Assembly (NCBI GenBank): GCA_020466095.1
Contig: CM035806.1
Span: 111,755,401 to 111,819,400 of the forward strand
Direction of reading: 5' to 3'
Source: Chlorops oryzae
Taxonomy: Eukaryota > Arthropoda > Insecta > Diptera > Chloropidae
Length of the DNA stretch: 64,000 nucleotides
Position 1 is the first letter of the stretch. Every line of letters starts with the position of its first letter. The position numbers were made by a program, and so were the translations under genes. Shown one piece after another: positions 31,776 to 41,054 of this stretch. Under the pieces are notes generated by a model. That model saw nothing but the letters and a program-made list of their open reading frames with translations, was not told the origin of the DNA and searched no databases.

Positions 31776-32565
31776 TTGAATATTTGTCACTCGAACGCAA
31801 ATGGCGTAAAGCAACATACAAATGAACTAGCTATATTTCTACAGTGCCATAATATCGATATAATGCTCATCTCAGAGACTCATCTGGCCATCAAAACAAA
31901 CTTTAAACTCAATGGATATATATTTTATAACACCAATCACCCTGATGGGAAAGCGCATGGTGGAACGGGTATCTTAAAAAAAACCGTATAATGCGCCATT
32001 TAGAAGACCTTCTAAACACCTGCAAGCAACATTCATCTGTGTTGAAGAATCATACGAGAAAGCCATTCTCTCCGCTGTTTATTGCCCCCTAAGTTTTCGA
32101 TTCGTACAGAAATGTTTCTTCAATTCTCTAATACATTAGGCGACCGATTTCTGGTGGCTGGCGATTTCAACGCAGAACACACCTTGTGGGGATCTCGATT
32201 GATAACATCAGGAGGAAGGCAGCTTCGAATTTGTCTCCTGCGGGTAACCAATTTACAGGTAAGTACCCACTTAATCCGTGCAACACAGCTTAACTCAAAA
32301 TCACTTATCTACTCGTCCATACAGCCACTTAGAGTAACTTTAATAAAAGCAGCATCCAATGCAACTTTCACTGCCCAAACTACCCATAAAAATCCGAATA
32401 AAACAGGTAAATCCATCCAGACACTCGTTAATCGGAAGAGGAAGCTCTGCACGGAATGACAAACGACTCGTTCTCCATTGTCAAAAAAAAAAAACGGCTC
32501 AACGATGCCTCACAAATATTTCATAGAGCTATAATAGAAGAAAATGAGCAGTTTTAACAATCTTG
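31776..32565 (+). pseudogene. Jockey endonuclease to RT-linker fragment, unit 4 and beyond
   Basis: The endonuclease blocks are as in the other units, but sequence continues past the unit boundary at 32265. The frame from 32082 runs to 32459, with NRKRKLCTE near 32430. After a frameshift comes LNDASQIFHRAIIEENEQ to about 32565, matching the linker between endonuclease and RT in Jockey elements. Internal deletions remove much of the endonuclease C-terminus. This is the fullest copy of the Jockey fragment in the array. Confidence 0.78.
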
Positions 32566-32657
32566 CGTGATTTAAAATAAACCTTCTCAATAATCTCGTA
32601 TTTTTTCTAGAGACTTTAACAAAATATCAGGCTATCAGAATCAGTATATGTGGATTT

Positions 32658-33362
32658 AACATGACACTCAAAGTGTATTTTCTGCAACAGCTTCAAGATA
32701 AGCTCTGAAGAATTTGAGTTGTCGTCTGAATCGCACAAACTTGGTGAACCCTCATTCGAAGGGCAACGGAAAATGTTTGCTTTTTGCTACACTATATTTA
32801 GTTAAATATTGGTTTAAATCCCGCATTATTACACGATTCTGAAAAAAACTGAGCCTACTCCAGCAAAAAAAGGCCGTTACACCGTTCAATGGTATATTTG
32901 TTTGAAGGTAAATCAAGTTCTGTTTTGTAATAATGGTTTTGCATTAATTTTCAAAATAAAGCACAATGGTTATTTATACCATAACAAATGCATCCTTTTT
33001 TAGGAATCGATATGTCAGGAAAGCCAAACAATTAAAATGGCAATATTGTGAAAAAAGCAATGCAATCGAACTGTGTAGTTTCAAAGACGAAGCGCTTGTT
33101 CATCGAGAAGAAAACATTGTTCATCATGCAAATTGGTGCGTTCGGGTCGGGCTGACATCCCAGAGTACAACGGTAATAGCCGATAGTAGAAGTTGGCTCT
33201 AGATTGCAAAATATTCACCATTTTCGGCCACCTTTAGCACTATCGAATTTTAAATCGTATCTTTTCAATTATAATGGCTACAGGCAATATTCTCACATTA
33301 ATTTATTGTAGATACACATATAATACAATTGCAGTCTAAAAACACCAATCAAATGCAACATC
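32658..33362 (-). repeat. Inverted partial copy of the array unit head
   Basis: Reverse complement of the first ~1.8 kb of unit 1 without its foldback insertion (about 16073-17890): acatgacactcaaagtg at 32658 through caatcaaatgcaacatc ending at 33362. It includes the reversed B-family relic and the coding fragment (32966-33202), here on the plus strand. The empty target site differs slightly (ggttatttatacc). The four-copy array is thus bounded by inverted copies of its own head. Confidence 0.93.
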
Positions 33363-35444
33363 CGTTACAAAACTACTACAAAAAAGAGTAATATTCAAAT
33401 GGACTGAACAATGCGAGAAAGCTTTTCAAAATTTATAAATGGCATTAATGTCGCCACCGATTTTGGCATACCCCGATTTTACAAAGCAATTTAGAGTTAC
33501 TGTAGATGCTTGTGAGTTGGGATGCGGTGCGGTGATAAGCCAAGAAATTGATGGTTTTGACAAACCTATTTCTTACATCTCACGTACTTTTAAAAAGGGA
33601 TGGAAAAATAAAGCAATCATTGAAAAAGAGTTGCTCGCAATTCATTTTGCGTTAAAAATTTTTCGACCTTATTTGTATGGTCAACAATTTATTGTAAACT
33701 CTGACCACAGACCGTTAGTTTATTTATTGAAACTAAAAAATCCTTCTTCGAAGCTAATGAGAATTAAAATGGATTTAGAAGAATTTGATTTCATCATTGA
33801 GTATATTAAAGGGCAAGATAACGTAGTGGCGGACGCGCTATCTCATATAAATATCAAAGACTTATTTAATTATTATGAAGAAAATCACGTTCACAAAATT
33901 GACATTAAACCGACGATACTTGACAAACGTATTAAAAATTCAAAAACAAAACCAGATAAGTCTCGTGATGTCAACCTAGTTTTAGCATTCACACGATCCA
34001 TGGCCAGATCACAAAATTCTAGTCCAATACAACATAACCTACCAAAAATTGACGAAACAGAGATCTCTTACAAAAACCAGAATTTAACAAACAATGAGAA
34101 AGTTATGAATAATCAAGTCGTAACTGAAAGTTTTACACAGCAAAAATCAAATCCACGCGTGCGAATCACAAATTATAAATTGAACGAAAACGGTATACCA
34201 ATTTCCATAAAGCTATATGCTTTCCAAAATCATAGAAAGATTTTCAAATTAAAGCTAGGCCTCAACAACGGAAAAGTAACGTTAAAATCACTTCTTTCGA
34301 AACTTCAATGTGAAGCCAAGGCTAAAAACATTAAATTAATTGAATGGCCATTGCATGACAGTATATTCAAAATGTGCACTATAACCGAATTTAAAGCAAT
34401 TGCAAAAGATACTTTAACAGAACTTCAAATAAATCTAGTAAGATCACCAATAGTAATAACGGACAGAATCGAGAAACAAAATATTTTGGAAAAATATCAC
34501 AATGACGAAATTGTAGGCGGCCATTGTGGGCAAAAGAAATTATATGCCAAGATAAAGGATTATTTTTATTGGAGAAATATGACCCGAGATATTGCGAAAT
34601 TTGTAAAAACCTGTCATACATGTAATTTATCTAGTCCAGGCAAAAGAACATTAGAGCAGCTTGAAATAACACCAACGCCTTGCAAACCATTCGATCTAGT
34701 ACAAATTGATACCATTGGTCCTCTGTTAAAATCTGATAATGGGAATCAATATGCTATAACTATTTTGGACGAAATGTCAAAATGGTTGGGAATTATACCA
34801 GATCCTATGAAGGAAATTAAAACGGACATGGGAAGGGAATTTCGAAACTCTGTTATATTCGAACTATGTATGTAAATTACGAAAAGTGAACCAAAGTCAC
34901 TCCACTGCGTATCATCATGAAACTGTTGGAAGTGTCGAAAGGACTCATAGATCATTAAATGAATATTTAAGAAAATTTCTAAATGGTAAACTTAGTCAGT
35001 GGGACACTTTCAGTCACTATTTCCAATTTTTTTACAACACTACCACATGAAGCATTTTTGAACAAATACAGTCCCTATGAAATTGTATTTTTAAGGCAAA
35101 CTACAATGCCATTTGAAATATTACAGGGAAAAATAGAACCATTATACAATGCAGATGATTATGTAAAAGAGTGTAACATAAAAATGAAAACTATTTACAA
35201 TGGAACTACAAATTTTATAGAACAATCGAAAAAATTAAATAAAATTTACTATGATAAAAAAGCAAATCCGATTAATGTAAATATTGGAGATTTGGTTGAA
35301 ATTAAAAAAGAACCTTATGATAAATTTAGCTTTATTTATGACGGACCCTTTCAAGTCCAACAAGTAAAAGGCTCAAATGTAATAATTAAATTAGAAAATA
35401 ATCAACTCTATGAAATTCACAAGAACAGAATAATGAAATATTAA
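33363..35444 (+). pseudogene. Gypsy pol fragment: RT end, RNase H, integrase
   Basis: The RT C-terminus (FKWTEQCEKAFQNL) is followed by an in-frame TAA at about 33436 and PPILAYPDFTKQF. RNase H (33490-33850) shows TVDACELGCGAV, EKELLAIHFALKIFRPYLYG and VNSDHRPLVYL. The long basic linker contains RITNYKLN. The integrase zinc finger (H-x-H…CHTCN) is at 34490-34630 and the catalytic core begins QIDTIGPL at about 34700. A deletion fuses the region after KWLGIIPD to the second catalytic motif KTDMGREF. A frameshift near 34870 moves the VERTHRS glutamate motif to another frame. The C-terminus with DGPFQVQQVKGSN ends at 35444. Defective. Confidence 0.93.
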
Positions 35445-35669
35445 TGAAACTTACAACAATATTTTTTTTTAAGGATATAGAAGATGATGAAATATAATTT
35501 GCTTTGATTTGAATTGGCTTTTTGTTACGGACCATATTATTAATTTCTACTTTATTATTAGCTATAACATAATTACTATTATTAATTACTACTGTTAAGC
35601 TATTCAACATAGGACGTAAGAAATGATTACAAAAAAAATATTATTGAAATTTTCATCTATGAGGGAAGG

Positions 35670-35808
35670 TGTAACGCCCTTAACGAATACGTCTTACTCA
35701 TTACATATAAGTGGCATCACTGTTAGTACAGAATAAGAAAAGAAAACGAGAATGAATAAAGAAGTTCCTTTTTAACGATTGAACGTGTCAGATGATCTTT
35801 GGTGTTAC
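35670..35808 (+). repeat. Candidate gypsy LTR
   Basis: A purine-rich tract (gagggaagg) at 35661-35669 is directly followed by TGTAACGCCC. About 139 bases later the sequence reads TGTTAC, giving TGTAAC…GTTAC termini. An AATAAAG word lies near 35755. The position, just 3' of integrase and after a polypurine tract, fits a 3' LTR. No 5' LTR exists for comparison. Confidence 0.5.
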
Positions 35809-35820
35809 GTCTGGAAATAG

Positions 35821-36510
35821 TCATATAAATACACCGTTTTCGTTAACAAGTCTAACTGCAATTGAACCTATCTCTTTGACGATCACAGGCAAATAGATAA
35901 CATTATTTGGAATTATGTCTATTTTATATCCCGGTTCAACATTTATAGAGAATTCATGTAAGGTGTGCGCCAAGGTACTGTTAACATATGAACCGCCCAC
36001 AATGTTGCACTCAATACGTACAACATTGTTTTGGGTAATCATTAAACTTGTATCCGATATATGTGTTTCATAAGGTTTAAGTTGACGCTTTGAAAATCCC
36101 AAAAGCGATCCAATGCTTCTCTCTCTATCAAAATAAATTATATCTTTTTCAGAGAAGATTTCAGCTACAAGCTTCAGTAATGTATTATTATTGGCCTTTA
36201 TACTTAAAGTAGCACCAGCTGCTGCTGCTTCTTGATTTTCGTATGCGTCTAAGATATATTTCACAATATCGTCGAACTCATATGACCCGATAGGAAGCTC
36301 GATTACATGCTTGCCAATGTGAAAAAGGTAATTTTTTTCATCAATATTCGGTATTGAGTAATATGTATGAAAATCAATCAGTCCACAAACATATTCCTTT
36401 TTATTCTCTATGGGAGGAAAATAATTTGCTGTAAGAATTGAGGAATTTCCAGTGAAAGTCAATGTTCTTAACATCTTGAGGGGTTGAGATAGTAAAGTAA
36501 ACTGAATCAA
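35821..36510 (-). pseudogene. Polinton capsid-like protein (minor capsid / penton candidate), 3' truncated
   Basis: Open for 229 codons; the likely start is the internal ATG at about 36474 (MLRTLTFTG). Conserved blocks EYVCGLIDFHTYYSIPN and a C-terminal IAVRLVNENG are typical of a small insect-Polinton protein that I associate with the jelly-roll minor capsid group. The beta-rich, leucine/valine-alternating composition fits. The reading frame stops right at the junction with the gypsy sequence, so the last strands are probably lost. The penton role is inferred from family knowledge and not shown here. Confidence 0.55.
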
Positions 36511-36544
36511 TCAAAGAAATAAAATTTCTTTTTATAAAATTTTT

Positions 36545-37462
36545 TCATAGTATATCATATTTATTTATCCAAGAGTTGTGACTATCTGAAAACCCCAACC
36601 ATTTTACATACACTTTATCACCCCGCTTCTTTATAACTTTCTCAACTAAATACATGTGAGGAAAACTTGATTTTTGCAACTCTTGTGTATAGAAAGCACC
36701 ATTAATTACATTTCCCTGATAGTCTTCTAGAATATAAGTACATGGATTGGTATTTTGATTCTTATTTATCTTGAAGATTTCCGTTGTCCAATTGGGTGTG
36801 TAACCTTTCTCAAAAACATGTTTATATTTTCTTATTCGAACGTAATCGTTTACATGAAATTTGGGCTTATTACAGACTTTCAGACGGTTGTAAATCGTTT
36901 TTAGAATTGTTGCTGCATTTAAAGAATTCACTTTATCGGGTGAAATTTTTATTGTTCTGTGCACTTTTCCATTGTACTCTTTAGTCAATTTTTGATAATT
37001 ATCAATCCAATTGTAAGAACCGCGATTTCTGAAGCCCTTCCACATCATATTTTTCAAAGTGCGATTAAATCGTTCAACTATCGATGCTTTCATTACACTA
37101 TAGGTAGAGTAGTGATTTATTTTGTTTTGTTTCATTAAAAGTTGAAACTCTTTATTGAAGAATTCCTTCCCATCATCTGTTTGCAAATTTTTAGGTTTTC
37201 GACCGCATTCAAATACACTTTTCATTGCTTTGGTAACATCAGGAGGTGTTTTCGACTTGAACGCAACGGTCCAGGCATATTTGGAGAAAGTGTCAATGAT
37301 TGTGAGTAGGTAGCGATACCCTTTGTTGAATGTAGAGTAATTACCCATTTCCACTAAATCAGCTTGCCAAAGATCATCAATATCTTTGGTTATAACAGCT
37401 CTTCGTCTAAAATTTCGTCGTGCCTGTCAATGGAGCTCTTCAACTATTTGATATCGACTCAT
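36545..37462 (-). pseudogene. Polinton integrase with chromodomain, one in-frame stop
   Basis: Retroviral-type integrase expected to insert the linear element DNA. The catalytic DDE triad is visible: LLTIIDTFSKYAW, LQTDDGKEF and ASIVERFNR. A C-terminal chromodomain (YLVEKVIKKRGDKVYVKWLG) may bind histone marks and bias target choice. The frame starts at ATG 37462, whose ATGA overlaps the stop of the upstream gene. A TGA at about 37427-37429 interrupts it 11 codons in, and the main block is open from 37354 to 36545. All catalytic residues are intact. Confidence 0.93.
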
Positions 37463-37890
37463 CTTGAAGATGGTATTGTGTGGTTTTGGTTTGGATCTTG
37501 AATAATGTTTTGATGAGGAATAATTGAAAACAAAACATTTTTCGTACCTTCTAAACGCTCCTCAACATATTCCATATACACTTTAAACCTCTCATCAATA
37601 TCGCGTTCAATAGATTTAATTTTTTCACAAACGGTTTCAATTTCTTTATTACGGTGACTTTCATAAGCTTTAATTGAATCCTGAAATTCAGTTCGATACG
37701 CATCAAGACTGAGAATTACAAAATTTTTCGTTGCAGCAACCCCCTTTACTATTGGATCTTTAAGATTTCTGATGCGTTTAAAATGAGCATTGAAGCTGTG
37801 ATCTCTGCTAGTGCTTAGAGTCAATTCCGTATTAAAACTTTTTGACGTGGATGTATTGTTATTATATCGACCGAATTTGTCCACGCTCAT
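37459..37890 (-). CDS. Polinton accessory protein starting MSVDKFGR
   Basis: 143 codons, intact. The start MSVDKFGR and the later FKRIRNLKDPIVKG resemble an insect-Polinton accessory family of unknown role that I know by its opening motif. The C-terminal half is charged and probably helical (IKAYESHRNKEIETVCEKI, RFKVYMEYVEERLEG), suggesting a coiled coil. Its TGA overlaps the integrase ATG (ATGA), so the two may be translated from one message. Confidence 0.6.
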   Translation of the reverse strand: MSVDKFGRYNNNTSTSKSFNTELTLSTSRDHSFNAHFKRIRNLKDPIVKGVAATKNFVILSLDAYRTEFQDSIKAYESHRNKEIETVCEKIKSIERDIDERFKVYMEYVEERLEGTKNVLFSIIPHQNIIQDPNQNHTIPSSR

Positions 37891-37911
37891 CTTTTTATTT
37901 TTCGTCGAGTC

Positions 37912-38949
37912 TCATTCAATAATGTCAACTTCCTTAAGCTCTTCAATAATTGAATTAATTTCGTTGTTATGATTATTATGTCCTGCAGTTTGTGATGCTA
38001 TGAGTAGTCGTATACGATTAACCAATTCATTTGGGTCATCCCAATATATATAGTTGATTGGATTCAAATTTAAATTCATTAAACCAAATCCTTCTTTCTT
38101 CACATCTAAGTTCGAGTTTGACCCTTTACTCTTCACATCTTTGATTAAAAATTGAATAATGTTTAGACACTTGGGTCCTTTGTTTCCATTGACTTGACCA
38201 CGAGATGTATAGCCACGTCTATATGCATTAGTTTTCAATAGCATTTTCTTATACAATTTTAAATCCGGTTCAGTATATTCGATAGGATTTTTTGTGAACA
38301 TTAACTGAAAAAGTCCTGGTGTCATTTTAAATGTTTCATCACCAATTTGAACTTGATTAGAACTTTTGAATGATATTTTTGAGTCTCCAAACTTCAATTG
38401 CTTTTCCGAATTGTAATTCAATCCAAATATTCTATCTAGACTGTTTTGATTTTCTAGTAGATCAAAATGCGGTTCATTTAACAAATTACTGACTTCTGCT
38501 TCTTCTTCTTCCATGGCTTTAATAGTGTTTGATTTATTATCATCATCATCATCGTCATCATCATTGCTATAAAATTAATCATTGCTTTCTTCATAATCAT
38601 CATCATCATAATCTTGAACAGAATCAACACTGTTAGACCTTTTTGGTGTACTAGTTTCAATCTTTGGTAGTTTATTAATGTTTTTCCTCCTTTCTTTTTT
38701 CATCGGTCTTTTGAATAAACTTTTTTTGTTGAAAGTTGAAATATTTGCTTTAGAGTTTTTAGCCAAATCATTTACTATTTAATTTTTAACTTAAGTTTCT
38801 GTAAGCAAATCCTTAATTGGAGCTGTGATTGGCAGAAAAGTTTTTTCCAGACTTTCTGCCGCGCTTAAATCATTAATTTTAATGGCTTTGAACTTTTCCC
38901 TCAAAACTTTCCTCGTCTGAATAATTTTGGAAAGCAATTCATCATCCAT
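37912..38949 (-). pseudogene. Polinton DUF8207-like protein with three in-frame stops
   Basis: From ATG 38949 (MDDELLSKIIQTRKVLREKF) to 37912 a single frame is maintained, broken by stops at about 38791, 38779 and 38575. The N-terminal helix block (SLEKTFLPITAPIKDLL) and the C-terminal block (TPGLFQLMFTKNPIEYT, then LKLYKKMLLKTNAYRRGY and DPNELVNRIRLLIASQTAGHN) match the layout of the insect-Polinton protein family carrying DUF8207. An acidic aspartate-rich stretch (38535-38570) separates them. Function unknown. Loss by point stops with no indels implies slow decay. Confidence 0.7.
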
Positions 38950-39081
38950 GACTTTGTTGTTGCTACTGATAACGCTCTCAATGAACTGTTTGCATTAATG
39001 GTTAAAATATTAATGAGATCATTTAAGTGTTCATGACATCTTTTATATTATAAATTTTCCTCAATTTAATTGCCACCTTCT

Positions 39082-39165
39082 GTGGCGTAGTGGTTAGGAG
39101 TATGTCGTTGTCATACATCTATAGGCTCAAAGCGAGATGTTTAACTCTCGACACAGGTAGAAACT
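39082..39165 (+). other. tRNA-like / SINE-like segment
   Basis: GTGGCGTAGTGGTTAGGAG is an excellent Pol III A-box (TGGCNNAGTGG). About 45 bases later ATGTTTAACTCTCGAC is a weak B-box. A (CT)-rich tail follows at 39183-39232. There is no intact cloverleaf, so a tRNA-derived SINE fragment is more likely than a tRNA gene. Confidence 0.5.
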
Positions 39166-39182
39166 TTAGAAAATCCTATTTG

Positions 39183-39183
39183 T

Positions 39184-39217
<34 letters not shown>

Positions 39218-39232
39218 ACTGTAACTTCTACA
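39183..39232 (+). repeat. (CT)n microsatellite
   Basis: ctctctctctctctttctct tract, with a second shorter CT run at 39268-39283. It follows the tRNA-like segment and may be its tail. Confidence 0.95.
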
Positions 39233-39499
39233 TTGCAGCTTAAACGGAAATAAGTGATAAAATATAACTCTCTCTCTCTCTCGAATAGAGAAAAGAAAAA
39301 ATAAAATTGTATACAGTTTAAAAAAATATATTTTATTAGTTTTCAATCGGGTACAGTAGTTTGCAGTTGTAATAATGCATTGACCATATGTAAAACTGTA
39401 TATATGTTGTTTGGAAAAACATATTTGCTACTGCATCGTGGATATACTATTGCTTTAAGGCGTAGAATAAGTGGTGATATTTGCAATATTGCATTCAAC

Positions 39500-39952
39500 T
39501 CATCTTGATGAATAGTATGATTGTTGGTATGACGTAAGCATATTAATAGACCAGCGTATATGTTCTGCTAGAGGATCATAATTTATATTCCATTTACAAA
39601 TTTCCACTGTGCAAAAGTAACATTTTGTAATATCTTCACTGCCAGTGTAAAACATTCCAAATTGTGCAAGCTTTCTTGCATCCATCCATCCCAAAGGCCA
39701 ATTTTCTAAAGTTTTTAGGCGCTCGCTCTCATAGCACATTCGATCGGTCATATCCAAAGGTTCAACATTCTTTACACTCTGGATTGATGGTGGCCAAAAC
39801 GAGTCTGTTCCTCGATGAATAGGTCTGCTTTGTTGTTGCTGTTGAATAGATCTGCTTATTGAACAGGTCTGTTCCATAATGAACTTTGCTGTCGATGAAG
39901 AAGAAGAAGGATGACTATTGAACTGATCAGATTGTTGCTTGACTCCAAACAT
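39500..39952 (-). pseudogene. Polinton-encoded BIR (IAP-type) protein, frameshifted at the last zinc ligand
   Basis: Probable start at ATG 39952 (MFGVKQQ). A serine- and glutamine-rich N-terminus precedes a BIR domain: ESERLKTLENWPLGW, KLAQFGMFYTG, CYFCTVEICKW, DPLAEHIRWS. BIR domains bind caspases or their antagonists, and IAPs block apoptosis. Three zinc ligands (CxxC and H) are present. The final cysteine is displaced by a one-base insertion at about 39530, after which the original frame appears to continue toward 39450. The gene sits between DUF8207 and ATPase genes in the same orientation, so it belongs to the Polinton. A captured host IAP gene is the likely ancestor. Confidence 0.8.
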
Positions 39953-40014
39953 TGTTGTTGAACTGCTTGATCTGTTTTTGAAACTGAATATTTTGTTGCG
40001 CACACACTCTGCTT

Positions 40015-40272
40015 TTAAAGATGAATAAATATGTTGAACCCTTTTCTAAATCGTCCAATTTTTAAGGAATCATCTTTCCTAATGACGAGAAACCCATATT
40101 TATCCTTCCAACATTCAGTACAATTTTTAAAAAAATCTTGAGATGACATATCAGTGTTCACCGATTTGAAAAGGAAAACTGAACATATAGAGAAGGCGGA
40201 AAATATGAAAAGGAAACTGAACGTATAGAGAAGGCGGGAGAAATATGAACGAAAAATTGTTATTATTATCAT
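40015..40272 (-). CDS. Small protein of unknown function in the Polinton
   Basis: Open for 85 codons. The likely start is an internal ATG at about 40149 (MSSQDFFKNCTECWKDKYGF), giving a basic ~44-residue protein with one C-x2-C pair. The N-terminal hydrophobic stretch upstream of that ATG might be a membrane segment if the first start is used. No family recognised. Confidence 0.4.
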   Translation of the reverse strand: MIIITIFRSYFSRLLYTFSFLFIFSAFSICSVFLFKSVNTDMSSQDFFKNCTECWKDKYGFLVIRKDDSLKIGRFRKGFNIFIHL

Positions 40273-40345
40273 TCTGATTTTGAAATAATATAAAAGGTTT
40301 TTAGATTTTGTTTGATTAAATAAAAAGGTTTCCGAACATAATAAT

Positions 40346-40941
40346 TTAAAATATTTTGAGGATCACAGAAAGAGCGCAACAATCAGTACCAACATGGTCA
40401 TTATAAATATGTCTTATGTTCGTTTCATCTTGTTTAAACATGATAATTAAGTTTGCATTGTCACGAATCAGATGTTGTGGTATTCGAGTATAAGTTTGGC
40501 ATAGATGAAAGCTATCAATATTATTGTGCCGACCCATACAGAAATAATTTCGTATATTGTTCTGTTTTTCACATGCAACATCATCGAAGATAAAAATAGA
40601 ATCTGATTTTGCTTTTTCTGGAGCTAGAACTTCTCATTATCTGAGAAGGTGTAAAAGCCCATTCCTTTTATTGGTTTTATAAGTTGTTGAAGATATTGAT
40701 ATTTCGGTTGATGCAATGACTTTGAATACAAGTATACATTTTTAAATCTAAGACCATTGGGACTTTCAATAAGACTCAGCATAATGTTGGTGTTTCCACA
40801 ATTCGATGGTCCGACAATTAGTGCACGTATTGTGTTTGGTAGCAATGAACTATGACGTATTTGTGACAATTTATCATTTGAAATCGTTTTTAGGTCTAAA
40901 TTTTTCACCGAAATATTCATTTGTTGTCTTATGAAACGCAT
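40346..40941 (-). pseudogene. Polinton packaging ATPase, frameshifted and with altered P-loop
   Basis: FtsK/HerA-type genome-packaging ATPase of Polintons. The N-terminal half (40941-40624) contains ALIVGPSNCGNTN, where the Walker A lysine is replaced by asparagine. A frameshift near 40625 separates it from the second half, where SIFIFDDVA (Walker B) and MGRHNNIDSFHLCQTYTRIP are seen down to about 40400. The P-loop substitution alone should abolish ATP binding, so the gene was dead or relaxed before the frameshift or soon after it. Confidence 0.85.
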
Positions 40942-41054
40942 TTTACTCTTTTAACTAACAACAATGATATAAAAGCGATTCCTTTTATACTTTTTTGCTC
41001 AGAATGCTTTTGACCGTTGATTTGTGTGCTATACAAACAAACAAAAATTTATAA

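Larger units (their letters stand above)
15907..32265 (+). repeat. Four-copy tandem array of a ~3.8-kb composite unit
   Basis: Unit starts (tttcctaacattaccc) lie at 15907, 20802, 24639 and 28473. The array ends at 32265. Units are 4895, 3837, 3834 and 3793 bp; the first is longer only because of a 1097-bp inserted element. Each unit contains, in order, an AT-rich head, a minus-strand coding fragment, a reversed fragment of a B-family C-terminus, a broken B-family transposase gene, a GC-richer segment and a Jockey endonuclease fragment. The junction between units is ggtaagta/tttcctaac, where Jockey sequence is cut mid-ORF. Only in the fourth copy does Jockey continue past that point, so the duplication postdates the Jockey insertion. 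Confidence 0.97.
28473..32265 (+). repeat. Array unit 4
   Basis: 3793 bp. Lacks the 44 bases, like unit 1, but has the undeleted transposase middle, like unit 2. Its right edge runs on into further Jockey sequence, so it holds the original right boundary of the duplicated segment. Confidence 0.95.
33363..35820 (+). mobile_element. Ty3/gypsy retrotransposon, 5' truncated
   Basis: Starts abruptly at 33363 inside the reverse transcriptase C-terminus and retains RNase H, integrase and a probable short 3' LTR. The left edge is the end of the inverted array fragment and the right edge runs into the Polinton capsid-like gene. No target-site duplication is recognisable, so both junctions may be rearrangements. 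Confidence 0.88.

Noticed and set aside
38535..38660. Separate small aspartate- or methionine-rich protein
   Set aside because: The low-complexity aspartate run is the linker of the DUF8207-like gene in its own frame; the methionine-rich version is a shifted reading of it.
39082..39165. A functional tRNA gene
   Set aside because: The A-box is good, but no paired acceptor stem, anticodon arm or clean B-box can be drawn; a SINE fragment fits better.
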